Part shown: piece after piece, positions 16,976 through 24,699 of the stretch
Layout: each line of letters begins with the position of its first letter
Numbering within the stretch: position 1 is the stretch's first letter
From: CAZMZW01 sp964571135
Lineage (GTDB): Bacteria; Chloroflexota; Anaerolineae; Anaerolineales; Anaerolineaceae
DNA length: 64,000 nucleotides
NCBI GenBank assembly: GCA_964571135.1
Contig: CAZMZW010000008.1
Coordinates: 47,447 to 111,446, forward strand
Direction: 5' to 3'
The notes under the pieces: generated by a model
What the model saw: the letters and a program-made list of their open reading frames with translations, nothing else
Database searches by the model: none
Told to the model about the DNA's origin: nothing
Position numbers and translations under genes: made by a program

Positions 16976-17003
16976 TTGACTTTTATTATGAATTGTGTAT
17001 AAT
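16976..17003 (+). promoter_or_regulatory. Predicted sigma-70 promoter of the ABC ATPase gene
   Basis: TTGACT (16976-16981), 16-base spacer and TATAAT (16998-17003). The leader to the ATG at 17136 is about 125 bases. It contains a short hairpin, GGTC/GACC at 17044-17057, flanked by A6 and T6 tracts, which might act as a weak attenuator. Confidence 0.65.
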
Positions 17004-17135
17004 ATTTTATTAGGTTTAATTATGCCTTATAAAGCCAAAAAATGGTCTGGTTTGACCGCTTTTTTAATTGCCTTTTGAATTTTTACCCGTTCTATTCTTT
17101 TTGCAGGGAAGGTTCATTGAACAAAGGATAAAAAC

Positions 17136-18200
17136 ATGGCGTATCTTGAACTCAAAAATGTATCCAAGACTTTTTCAAGCGTAATCGCTGTTCATGAGTT
17201 TTCATTAGAAATTAAAAAAGGTTCATTAGTTTCCTTTTTAGGTCCATCAGGGTGCGGAAAAACGACAACATTAAGAATGATCGCTGGCTTTGAGCAACCT
17301 GATACAGGAACAATAGAGTTAGACGGCAGTGATATTACAGATATGCCACCCAATCAACGTGACATCGGAATGGTATTCCAATCCTATGCGCTCTTTCCGA
17401 ATATGACCGTTCGAGAAAATGTAGCATTTGGCTTACAAATGAAAAAGAAATCCAAAGAGGAAATAGAAAAGAGAACAAATGAAGTGCTTGAAATGGTTCG
17501 ATTGCAAGATACCGCCAAACGTTACCCTCATCAACTCTCTGGCGGTCAACAACAGCGGATTGCACTTGCTCGTGCACTTGCTGTTCAGCCCCGTGTCCTG
17601 TTGTTAGATGAACCATTATCTGCGTTGGATGCTGAAGTGCGGGTTGTATTGCGTGGAGAAATTCGCCGTATTCAATCTGAGCTGGCCATAACAACAGTCT
17701 ATGTAACACACGACCAGGAAGAAGCACTATCTATTTCAGATATGGTTGTGGTCATGAATAAAGGAATGATCCAACAGATAGGAACACCAGAGGAAATATA
17801 CCGGGCACCTCAAAATCGATTTGTCGCTACATTCATTGGTACAGCCAATCAATTTTTCGGCAAGATTTCTGCAAAAGACAATGTGGCTTGTGAAAATTTC
17901 ACATTGATAACGGGTGTTTTGAAGGATTTTAAGCAAGATCAAAAAGTGGTTGTATTGGTACGTCCGGAAAATATTTTGATCCAACCTGAAAAACCCGACC
18001 GATCAGGGTGGAATATTCTTCAAGGAGTTGTGGAGACAATTACATTCCATGGCGCTGTAACAAGAATTAGTTTGAATGTAAATGATCAAAGAGTAGTAGC
18101 AGATACAACTGTTTCTTCCAACACTGCTGTTGTTCTAAATCAGAAAATCTGGCTCTTATTTCCGCCAAGTTCTTGTCAAGTGATGCCTGTTACTGAATGA
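17136..18200 (+). CDS. ABC transporter ATP-binding protein (PotA/FbpC-type)
   Basis: The cytoplasmic ATPase of an importer. The 354 residues show Walker A GPSGCGKTT (36-44), Q-loop MVFQSYALFPNMTV, signature HQLSGGQQQRIALARALA (about 132-149), Walker B VLLLDEPLSALD and the switch His in YVTHDQEEA. A C-terminal TOBE-like regulatory domain follows (NILIQPEKPDRSG, then FHGAVTRISL). This is the family that serves iron, polyamine, AEP and sugar-phosphate importers with two separate permeases. No other permeases of this class lie nearby, so it most likely powers the permeases at 12700-14393 although it is on the opposite strand. Both halves have promoters near copies of the same operator-like motif. 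Confidence 0.93.
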   Translation: MAYLELKNVSKTFSSVIAVHEFSLEIKKGSLVSFLGPSGCGKTTTLRMIAGFEQPDTGTIELDGSDITDMPPNQRDIGMVFQSYALFPNMTVRENVAFGLQMKKKSKEEIEKRTNEVLEMVRLQDTAKRYPHQLSGGQQQRIALARALAVQPRVLLLDEPLSALDAEVRVVLRGEIRRIQSELAITTVYVTHDQEEALSISDMVVVMNKGMIQQIGTPEEIYRAPQNRFVATFIGTANQFFGKISAKDNVACENFTLITGVLKDFKQDQKVVVLVRPENILIQPEKPDRSGWNILQGVVETITFHGAVTRISLNVNDQRVVADTTVSSNTAVVLNQKIWLLFPPSSCQVMPVTE

Positions 18201-18286
18201 TCAATAATGACGCTTATAAAATTGTCTTGATAAATGTGCATTAATTTTTAGTTTTGTTTATTACTATATCCGTATAAGGAGAGAAA

Positions 18287-19105
18287 ATGCCAACAACAGG
18301 TGAATCCATCCGATTAGCCAGACTTTTTTCTGAAGGCAAAAATGCATTAATTGTCGCAGTAGATCATGGGTTATACTTCGGCCCTTTGCCGGGAATGATC
18401 GACTTACCTTCGATCATTCAGAAAGTGGCAGGAGCTGATGCCATATTAATGGCTCCCGGAATGCCTGCCCATTGCCAGGATGTCTTTTCAAAAAGAGGAG
18501 CTCCAGCCTGTATCATTCGATTGAACTGGGGATCAAATTATGCAGCAATGTGGAAATATAAGCATTCTTACAGCGTTCCAATGCTTTCTGTAGCTGATGC
18601 AGTCACACAGGGAGCTGATATTGTTATAGGAAGCTTGAGTCTGAAAAATCCCGATGAAGTGGAAGATGCTCAAAATATTGAGGTATTCTCTGATTGTGTA
18701 TCTCAAAAGCGAGCACTGGGTATTCCTTTGATCGGCGAAGTATATCCGACTGGTGGGGATGACTACAAACCCGAAGATCTTCAGGATGAAATATTCATTG
18801 GATGCCGGATTATTTCTGAACTTGGAGCTGATCTGGTTAAGACCTTTTATACTGGGAAGCGTTTTGCCGAAATAACTGCTGCCACTCCTGTACCCGTACT
18901 TGCATTAGGCGCTAAAAAATTACCGAAAGAAAGTGATGCTCTGCGATTGGCAGCGGATTCAATTGAAGCAGGGGCACGTGGAATAGTCTATGGCAGGAAT
19001 GTGATCCAATCCAAGGATCCAGCACGTTTGCTAGACGCGCTTAAGGAAGTGGTAAAGGATTTTCAGGCACCCGATAAAGTAGCTGCAAAATATAAACTGG
19101 ATTAG
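18287..19105 (+). CDS. Class I aldolase of the DhnA/LsrF family
   Basis: This 272-residue TIM-barrel protein belongs to the DhnA-type class I aldolases (FbaB/LsrF relatives), which use a Schiff-base lysine and no metal. VAVDHGLYFGPLPGM opens the barrel, LIGEVYPTGGD lies in the middle, and the candidate Schiff-base Lys is in ADLVKTFYTG (about residue 185). The end IEAGARGIVYGRNV is the phosphate-binding part. Translation starts at an ATG with an excellent RBS (AAGGAG 6-11 bases upstream). It heads a five- or six-gene sugar operon with an FGGY kinase 1 base after its stop. The likely job is cleavage of a ketose phosphate to a triose phosphate plus an aldehyde. An LsrF-like thiolase role is an alternative. 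Confidence 0.82.
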   Translation: MPTTGESIRLARLFSEGKNALIVAVDHGLYFGPLPGMIDLPSIIQKVAGADAILMAPGMPAHCQDVFSKRGAPACIIRLNWGSNYAAMWKYKHSYSVPMLSVADAVTQGADIVIGSLSLKNPDEVEDAQNIEVFSDCVSQKRALGIPLIGEVYPTGGDDYKPEDLQDEIFIGCRIISELGADLVKTFYTGKRFAEITAATPVPVLALGAKKLPKESDALRLAADSIEAGARGIVYGRNVIQSKDPARLLDALKEVVKDFQAPDKVAAKYKLD

Positions 19106-19106
19106 T

Positions 19107-20633
19107 ATGGAATATCTACTTGGAATTGATGCAGGTACAACTTCGGTAAAGTCAGCAATATTTACTGCAGATGGCCGTTGTATGGGAATCAGCCGTAAAG
19201 AATATCAGCTTGAGACACCTGCTGCTGATCGGGCTCAATTGGATGCAGAAATCTATTGGCAGTCTTGCATCTGTACAGTTCGCGAAGCGGTGAAACTGGC
19301 AGAAATAAATGTTGATCAAATCCTGTGCCTTTCGGTATCATCCCAGGGAGAGACAATCATTGCAATGGGTGACCAAGGTAATCCAACCTATCCGGCTTTA
19401 GTATGGATGGATAATCGGGCCATGACCCAGGCAGCTAAACTTGCCGAACAATTTCAAAATCTTACATACAGTCATACTGGAATTCCAGAGATTATTCCCA
19501 CCTGGTCTGCATGCAAAATACTGTGGATCAAAGAAAATGAACCTGAAGTATTCGCAAGAGCACATAAATTTGTACTAGTTCAAGATTATCTGATCTATCG
19601 ATTAACTGGAAAATATTTCACCGACGGTTCAATTTCCAGCACAACCCTTTATTTTGATATTCAAAAAAACGATTGGTGGGAAGATATTCTTAAAGCGATT
19701 GGGATAAATAAAATTCAACTTCCAACTCTCGTTGCACCAGGAACTATTATTGGGAATATAAGTACAACTGCCTCTAACGATCTTGGTCTTTCAACAACCA
19801 CACAGGTTGTTTGTGGAGGAATGGATCAGTCCGTAGGTGCCATTGGAGCTGGCAATTATAAATCTGGAATAATATCAGAAACAACTGGGGCTGCACTGAC
19901 GATCCAGGCAACAATTTCCGATCCTTTGATCGATCCAACAAGGTCAATCCCAGTATATTTTCACAGCGTTCCCAATTTGTATTTATTTGTACCCGTATGT
20001 CCTACTGGTGGGATGGCGCTCAAATGGTTCCGGGATCAATTTGGTCTTCTCGAAATCTCCAATGCAGAAGGACAAGATAAAGATAGTTATGATTTGATGA
20101 CCTCGCTTGCCGAAACGATACCACCTGGTGCAGATGGTTTGGCCATGCTGCCGCATTTGATGGGTGCTTTCAGTCCAGAACCTAACGCATTGGCACGTGG
20201 TTCTTTTACTGGTTTTACCCTGAGACATACAAAAGCACATTTTATCCGTGCTCTATTAGAAGGTGTGGCTTTTATGTTAAAACGTAATATTGAAACGATA
20301 GAAAAAGCAGGAATTAATATTACTGAAATCGTTTCTACTGGTGGAGGAGCCCGAAGCCGGCTCTGGAATCAAATCAAAGCAAACGTATTGAACAAGACAG
20401 TGGTCACCCTAAAAAATGAAGAGACAGCGTTAACGGGAAATGCAATCCTCGCCGGTGTTGCCTGTGGAATCTTTAAGACGATTGATGAGACCTGCAAAGT
20501 GATGGTTTCCCGGGATAAGATATTTCGTCCTGATAAAGATGTGGCTGCGTATACACAACCATATGCGATTTACTGCACTCTCGATCAGGTTCTATCTAAT
20601 TATTACAAAAGTAGTTATTCTGAAAAGAAATAA
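19107..20633 (+). CDS. FGGY-family carbohydrate kinase
   Basis: The FGGY family phosphorylates ketoses and polyols such as xylulose, ribulose, fuculose and glycerol. The 508 residues contain the N-terminal phosphate-1 loop LLGIDAGTTSVKSAIF, the middle VWMDNRAM, GGMDQSVGAIGAGNY (about 238-252) and the adenosine loop VSTGGGARSRLWNQIKANV near residue 410, followed by TALTGNAILAGVA. The gene begins 1 base after the aldolase stop codon. Its position between an aldolase and an isomerase gene suggests it phosphorylates the ketose made by the isomerase. It is not the window's glycerol kinase, which is at 61553. Exact sugar unknown. Confidence 0.87.
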   Translation: MEYLLGIDAGTTSVKSAIFTADGRCMGISRKEYQLETPAADRAQLDAEIYWQSCICTVREAVKLAEINVDQILCLSVSSQGETIIAMGDQGNPTYPALVWMDNRAMTQAAKLAEQFQNLTYSHTGIPEIIPTWSACKILWIKENEPEVFARAHKFVLVQDYLIYRLTGKYFTDGSISSTTLYFDIQKNDWWEDILKAIGINKIQLPTLVAPGTIIGNISTTASNDLGLSTTTQVVCGGMDQSVGAIGAGNYKSGIISETTGAALTIQATISDPLIDPTRSIPVYFHSVPNLYLFVPVCPTGGMALKWFRDQFGLLEISNAEGQDKDSYDLMTSLAETIPPGADGLAMLPHLMGAFSPEPNALARGSFTGFTLRHTKAHFIRALLEGVAFMLKRNIETIEKAGINITEIVSTGGGARSRLWNQIKANVLNKTVVTLKNEETALTGNAILAGVACGIFKTIDETCKVMVSRDKIFRPDKDVAAYTQPYAIYCTLDQVLSNYYKSSYSEKK

Positions 20634-20675
20634 AAGTTGAAATAATAAAATATCAAAGATAAAAGGAATTTGAAA

Positions 20676-22064
20676 ATGGCAACAAAACCAAAAGTTGGTG
20701 TTCTTGTGATGGCTCTACTGGAAGATGACTATAACAAAACTGCGCATGTCCGCCCAATGGCACAGAAAATGGCAGACAAAATTGGAAGGATTGTTGGCAA
20801 GTATGCTGAAACGATCTGTCCTCCATTGATGGAAGAAGAAAACCAAGCCGAAGAAGCAGCAAAAATGTTCAACGCTGCTGGTGTTGATTTAATCATTGCA
20901 GTTGAAGTAGCTTATACCAAAGGGCTTGTACCAACGCGCTGCTTTTTAAACACAACTGCGCCTGTTTTGGTGTGGAACACCCAACAAATCGAATTTCTAC
21001 CGGAAAATGCTGATTTCGATTTGATTATGGTTAATTCAGGAATGGCTGGTGTTCCAGAAATGACCTCATCCTTACTGCGAATCGGACGTCAATTCTGGAT
21101 GGTGACATCCATGATGGATGATCCTCAGGGACAACAAAAAATTGCTGATTATATTGCAGCAGCAGGATTGATGCGTTATTTAAAAACTTCACGTATTGCT
21201 GTTTTTGGCCATGCCTTTGAAGGAATGACCGACCTGATGATGGATAATCTCAGTCTCAGGCAATTTATTGGGCCCGTCTGCTGGCCAGTTGAACCCGTAA
21301 AAGTATCTGTTGCAATGAGTGAAATTTCTCATTCAGAAGTGAAGAAACTTGTAGAAACCGAATCGAAGAGATATAAGATCGACATGCCTGCCGATCAGTT
21401 AGAGCGGTCCTGCCGCCTAGGATTAGCGCTTGAAAAAGTGACCAGGGAAGGAAAATTTAATGCGGTAGCTTCATTTGACCAGGTTTGGATGACCGATCTG
21501 CGTATTGGTATTATTCCTTCTTATGGAACGGGACGACTTTGTGAGCTTGGTATCCCTTGCTCAACGGAGGCAGATATCACTACAGTGACAGCGATGATGA
21601 TGCTCCAAGAAATTGCTGGGAAATCGACGTTTTTGGAAAATTACGTGATCGATTTTAAACAAAACGCGATCATTCTTTCACATGATGGACATGGCAACCC
21701 AGCGATGGCTGCAAAACCAGGAGATGTAACCCTGAAAAATAGTATTTACTATCAGGGAGTGAATGGGTTTGGTGCAGGATTTGAATTTGCTTATGCACCT
21801 GGTCCGGTCACAAACCTGGCACTGGTAAATGTCAATAACCGCTGGCGTGTTATTATTTCCGAAGGGGAGTCGATTGCAATTAAACCCCGGCCTGTAGCAG
21901 CACCTCAAATGCTCTTCAAACCCAAATCACTCAATATCCGAGATTGGTGTGATGCCTGGTGTAAAGCCGGCTCACCACATCATATGGCAGTTGCCTTTGG
22001 TCATTTAAACGAAAAAATCAAGATTTACGCTGAAATGCAAGGAATTGATGTGTTTGAAGTTTAA
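20676..22064 (+). CDS. L-fucose/L-arabinose isomerase family protein
   Basis: Aldose-ketose isomerases of this family use Mn2+ to convert fucose, arabinose and similar sugars. The 462-residue product contains family elements: VEVAYTKGLVPTR near the N-terminus, FGHAFEGMTDLMMDN, LRIGIIPSYGTGRLCELGIP, a metal-region Glu in CSTEADITT and the His motif ILSHDGHGNPAMA (about residue 335). I chose ATG at 20676, with AAGGA upstream; an in-frame TTG at 20670 precedes it. It is intermediate between characterised fucose and arabinose isomerases, so the substrate is open. Together with the kinase and aldolase it would complete an aldose to ketose to ketose phosphate to triose route. Confidence 0.8.
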   Translation: MATKPKVGVLVMALLEDDYNKTAHVRPMAQKMADKIGRIVGKYAETICPPLMEEENQAEEAAKMFNAAGVDLIIAVEVAYTKGLVPTRCFLNTTAPVLVWNTQQIEFLPENADFDLIMVNSGMAGVPEMTSSLLRIGRQFWMVTSMMDDPQGQQKIADYIAAAGLMRYLKTSRIAVFGHAFEGMTDLMMDNLSLRQFIGPVCWPVEPVKVSVAMSEISHSEVKKLVETESKRYKIDMPADQLERSCRLGLALEKVTREGKFNAVASFDQVWMTDLRIGIIPSYGTGRLCELGIPCSTEADITTVTAMMMLQEIAGKSTFLENYVIDFKQNAIILSHDGHGNPAMAAKPGDVTLKNSIYYQGVNGFGAGFEFAYAPGPVTNLALVNVNNRWRVIISEGESIAIKPRPVAAPQMLFKPKSLNIRDWCDAWCKAGSPHHMAVAFGHLNEKIKIYAEMQGIDVFEV

Positions 22065-22102
22065 TTAATGTTTTGGAATATTGTTTGGATGGAGAATAGA
22101 CC

Positions 22103-22885
22103 ATGCAAGATTTAAGTGCAGCTGAAAGAAGATCTCAAATAGCCCAAATGGTTATGGAAAAAAACAGGATTTATGTCTCAGAACTGGTAACCATGTTTCA
22201 AGTAACTGAAACTTCCATCCGGCGTGATTTAACAATTTTGGAAGAAAGCCAGCGTCTTCAGCGTGTTCATGGTGGAGCAATTCCCATCCCTGGAAATTTA
22301 CGAACAGATTCGTTTTCAGAGAAAAAAGAATTACACATTAAATCAAAAGAACGAATTGGGAAAGCCGCGGCTGAAATGGTCAAACAAGGAGATATTTTGT
22401 TGTTGGATTCAGGAACCACAACCTTACAGGTGATTAACAATATTCCTGCCGCGTTACGGGTACACAACCTGATCACATTAGTAACCAATTCTCAGCCCAT
22501 TGCCCAGGAAGTACTTAATTGGCCATCACCAAACCTGACTATTTTGGGTGGACTTTTTATGCCAGACTACCAGGCAACCATCGGTCCGGAAACATTAACC
22601 CAATTAATGGGAATAATGGCTGATCTTGTTTTTCTGGGTACGGATGGATTGACGTTAAGTGGAGGAGTAACAACTGCAAATATATTAATGGCAGAAGTGG
22701 ACCGTAAAATGGTTGAACACTCAAGAAAAGCCATACTAATCACAGATAGCAGCAAAATTGGCAGGGTAGGGTTTGTACCAGTAAAACCGGTTTCTGCTTT
22801 TCAAACGATTATTACTGACTCGAATGCTCCGATAGATTTCATTCAATCAATTAAGGATTTAGGCGTCGAGGTTGTAATTGTTTAG
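22103..22885 (+). CDS. DeoR-family transcriptional regulator
   Basis: DeoR regulators repress sugar genes and are released by phosphorylated sugars. The 260 residues have the N-terminal winged helix with VSELVTMFQVTETSIRRDLTILEE (written here as two parts: VSELVTMFQVTE and TSIRRDLTILEE, about 25-48) followed by the diagnostic RVHGGA. The C-terminal sugar-phosphate sensor domain contains LLDSGTTTLQV, LVTNSQPIAQEV and FLGTDGLTLSGGVTT. It lies in the middle of the sugar operon and probably controls it. The CATAACA-type repeats at the three promoters between 15.2 and 17.0 kb are candidate binding sites, which is inference. Confidence 0.92.
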   Translation: MQDLSAAERRSQIAQMVMEKNRIYVSELVTMFQVTETSIRRDLTILEESQRLQRVHGGAIPIPGNLRTDSFSEKKELHIKSKERIGKAAAEMVKQGDILLLDSGTTTLQVINNIPAALRVHNLITLVTNSQPIAQEVLNWPSPNLTILGGLFMPDYQATIGPETLTQLMGIMADLVFLGTDGLTLSGGVTTANILMAEVDRKMVEHSRKAILITDSSKIGRVGFVPVKPVSAFQTIITDSNAPIDFIQSIKDLGVEVVIV

Positions 22886-22956
22886 AACTATCCACATTTT
22901 TCATTTCGCTTCATAGGATTGATGTTTCCTTTATCTAAAAAAAGGCAAAAGGTTAA

Positions 22957-23667
22957 ATGTATTCAGGAATAAAAATAGAACCTCCTTTTTTTGAAATAGG
23001 ACCAAAAGCTTATTTATATGGTAAGGAGGTTCTCAAATTAGCAATCTATGCGGATAAAATTAGTGAAAAATATAATATTCAGATTATTTTTACTCCTCAA
23101 TATGTCGATATTCCAATCATTGCCCGCGAAACTAAAAGATTATTGATATTTGCCCAACATATGGATTCACTTCCAATTGGCAGAGGAATAGGATCTGTTT
23201 TACCAGAAGCCTTGAAAGCAGATGGAGCTGTGGGAGTTTTATTAAACCATGCCGAAAAAAGATTATCACATATTGAAATAATGCGTACTGTTAAAAGAGC
23301 TGATGATGTTGGTCTGGCTTCCTTAGTTTGTGCCGATACTAAGGAAGAATCAGCGGAGATAGCGCGAATGCAGCCAAATATCGTTTTAGCAGAATCGCCA
23401 GAATTAATCGGGACTGGGAAGCGTAAGGATGAAGATATAAAAATGATTGAGCAAATCAATCATATTGTCTGGGAGGTCAATCCCCAAATTCTAGTGTTAC
23501 ATGGCGCGGGGATAAAATGCGGTCAGGATGTTTATAATATTATTTCATCGGGAGCTCAGGCCACAGGTTCCACAAGTGGAATTATTTTAGCTAAAGATCC
23601 TTTAGCAATGGTAGAAGAAATGATCAAAGCCGTGCGAAATGCATGGGATGATACTCATAATGAATAG
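22957..23667 (+). CDS. Archaeal-type triosephosphate isomerase homologue lacking the catalytic-site Asn
   Basis: The 236-residue protein is short, like archaeal TIM (about 225 residues). It keeps the catalytic His in FAQHMD, the flexible-loop Glu in AESPELIGTG, and LLNHAEKR, VLHGAGI and the phosphate loop SGIILAKDP. The N-terminal active-site block, N-x-K in archaeal TIM (INFKTY), reads IGPKAY here. The Lys is kept but the Asn is replaced by Gly-Pro context. Such a change suggests activity on another phosphorylated small sugar or altered kinetics. It follows the DeoR gene by 71 bases and precedes yjbQ by 8 bases. In the operon it would interconvert the triose phosphate released by the aldolase. 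Confidence 0.78.
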   Translation: MYSGIKIEPPFFEIGPKAYLYGKEVLKLAIYADKISEKYNIQIIFTPQYVDIPIIARETKRLLIFAQHMDSLPIGRGIGSVLPEALKADGAVGVLLNHAEKRLSHIEIMRTVKRADDVGLASLVCADTKEESAEIARMQPNIVLAESPELIGTGKRKDEDIKMIEQINHIVWEVNPQILVLHGAGIKCGQDVYNIISSGAQATGSTSGIILAKDPLAMVEEMIKAVRNAWDDTHNE

Positions 23668-23675
23668 GAGTTAAA

Positions 23676-24173
23676 ATGTCAGTTTTTCACGATTCTTTTA
23701 CAATTCAGTCAGACCGGAGACCGACATTCGACGACGTAACAGATAAGGTTCAAGGAGTTTTAAGAAAATCAGGAATCAAGAATGGAATTCTTTTAGTATT
23801 TTCACAACATACAACCTGCAGTGTGATGATCCAGGAAGATTCTGATGATATAAATTATTGGGGTACAAAGTTAGTTATGCAGGACTTGGTGAATACACTT
23901 GAAAAAATTATCCCAACTTGCAATACAGAAGGGCAATATCTGCACCCAGGTCCCACACACATTAAATACGCCGCAGGCAGAAACGAACTTCCAGCCTGGA
24001 GCCTTAATACTGATGCTCATTTACGATCAGTGATCTTGGGGAGATCAGAAACGATTCCGATTATTGAAGGAAAGCTCACTCTTGGTGAGTTTGGTAGAAT
24101 TTATTTTGCAGATTTTGATCAAGTCCGGGCGAGAGAAAGAACGGTAAGGGTACAGATCGTAGGGGAAAAGTAA
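23676..24173 (+). CDS. YjbQ family protein (UPF0047)
   Basis: YjbQ proteins are small trimeric beta proteins, annotated in places as a secondary thiamine-phosphate synthase, though their main role is uncertain. The family marks are SQHTTCSVMIQED (about 43-55), DAHLRSVILGRS with conserved His, and LTLGEFGRIYFADFD. At 165 residues it is longer than the usual 130-140, with an extra stretch around LHPGPTHIKYAAGRNE. It ends the sugar operon, 8 bases after the TIM-like gene with a GGAG RBS. Its presence there suggests a function linked to the phosphorylated sugar pathway. Confidence 0.8.
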   Translation: MSVFHDSFTIQSDRRPTFDDVTDKVQGVLRKSGIKNGILLVFSQHTTCSVMIQEDSDDINYWGTKLVMQDLVNTLEKIIPTCNTEGQYLHPGPTHIKYAAGRNELPAWSLNTDAHLRSVILGRSETIPIIEGKLTLGEFGRIYFADFDQVRARERTVRVQIVGEK

Positions 24174-24261
24174 TTCTGAATTCAAAAATATTTCAGTTTT
24201 CTCTAGCACTGAATATTTATAAGTTTAGTTCTTAATTATGTAATCAAATATAAGAACAGAA

Positions 24262-24699
24262 CTATTTTTTATCGAGGGGACGAATACCTTTATATACTGT
24301 CGGTCCAGATAATGTGATCAATATTGTATTGGCTGGTCGATTAATTATTTTTGATAATTGATCAGGGGATAATTGTTGGTTGTTATTTGATAGCAATACT
24401 CTGAAAACGGTCGAAATAAGCGAAGAATCGCGCGAAATGAAATCTGGCATTTTTGCACAGTGGTTCAACAATGTATGAAGCAGACCATCGACAGATTTTA
24501 CTTCAGCAGTTTCAGGGTCAATAAAATCAATCACAACATTTACATCTTGGTCTTTATAGGTCAATTGATGTGATTCGCAAAGTAAATTGAAAAGAAAAAC
24601 ACGCCAATCACTATCATGTTGTTTCCACCACTCAAAGTCTATGTGAAAAGGAGTATCAGTTGTGGGTTTAACTATACTGAATCTTGTCTGTTCGCTCAT
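24262..24699 (-). CDS. Unknown protein, second gene of an overlapping pair
   Basis: I do not recognise this 145-residue protein. It is soluble, mildly acidic, and without signal peptide or membrane segment. An N-terminal part (FHIDFEWWKQHDSDWRVFLF) is followed by VVIDFIDPETAEVKSVDGLL and a helical C-terminus. Its ATG overlaps the stop codon of the 527-residue gene upstream (ATGA at 24696-24699), so the two products are almost certainly made together. It is convergent with the sugar operon. The last residues PTVYKGIRPLDKK look like an extended tail. Confidence 0.65.
   Translation of the reverse strand: MSEQTRFSIVKPTTDTPFHIDFEWWKQHDSDWRVFLFNLLCESHQLTYKDQDVNVVIDFIDPETAEVKSVDGLLHTLLNHCAKMPDFISRDSSLISTVFRVLLSNNNQQLSPDQLSKIINRPANTILITLSGPTVYKGIRPLDKK

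Noticed and set aside
20670..20675. TTG at 20670 as start of the isomerase gene
   Set aside because: ATG at 20676 has correct spacing from the AAGGA ribosome binding site.
24180..24260. Possible terminator between yjbQ and the unknown pair (AAATATTTCAG facing CTGAATATTT)
   Set aside because: The stem has a bulge, is AT-only and lacks a clear T-run, so I did not annotate it.
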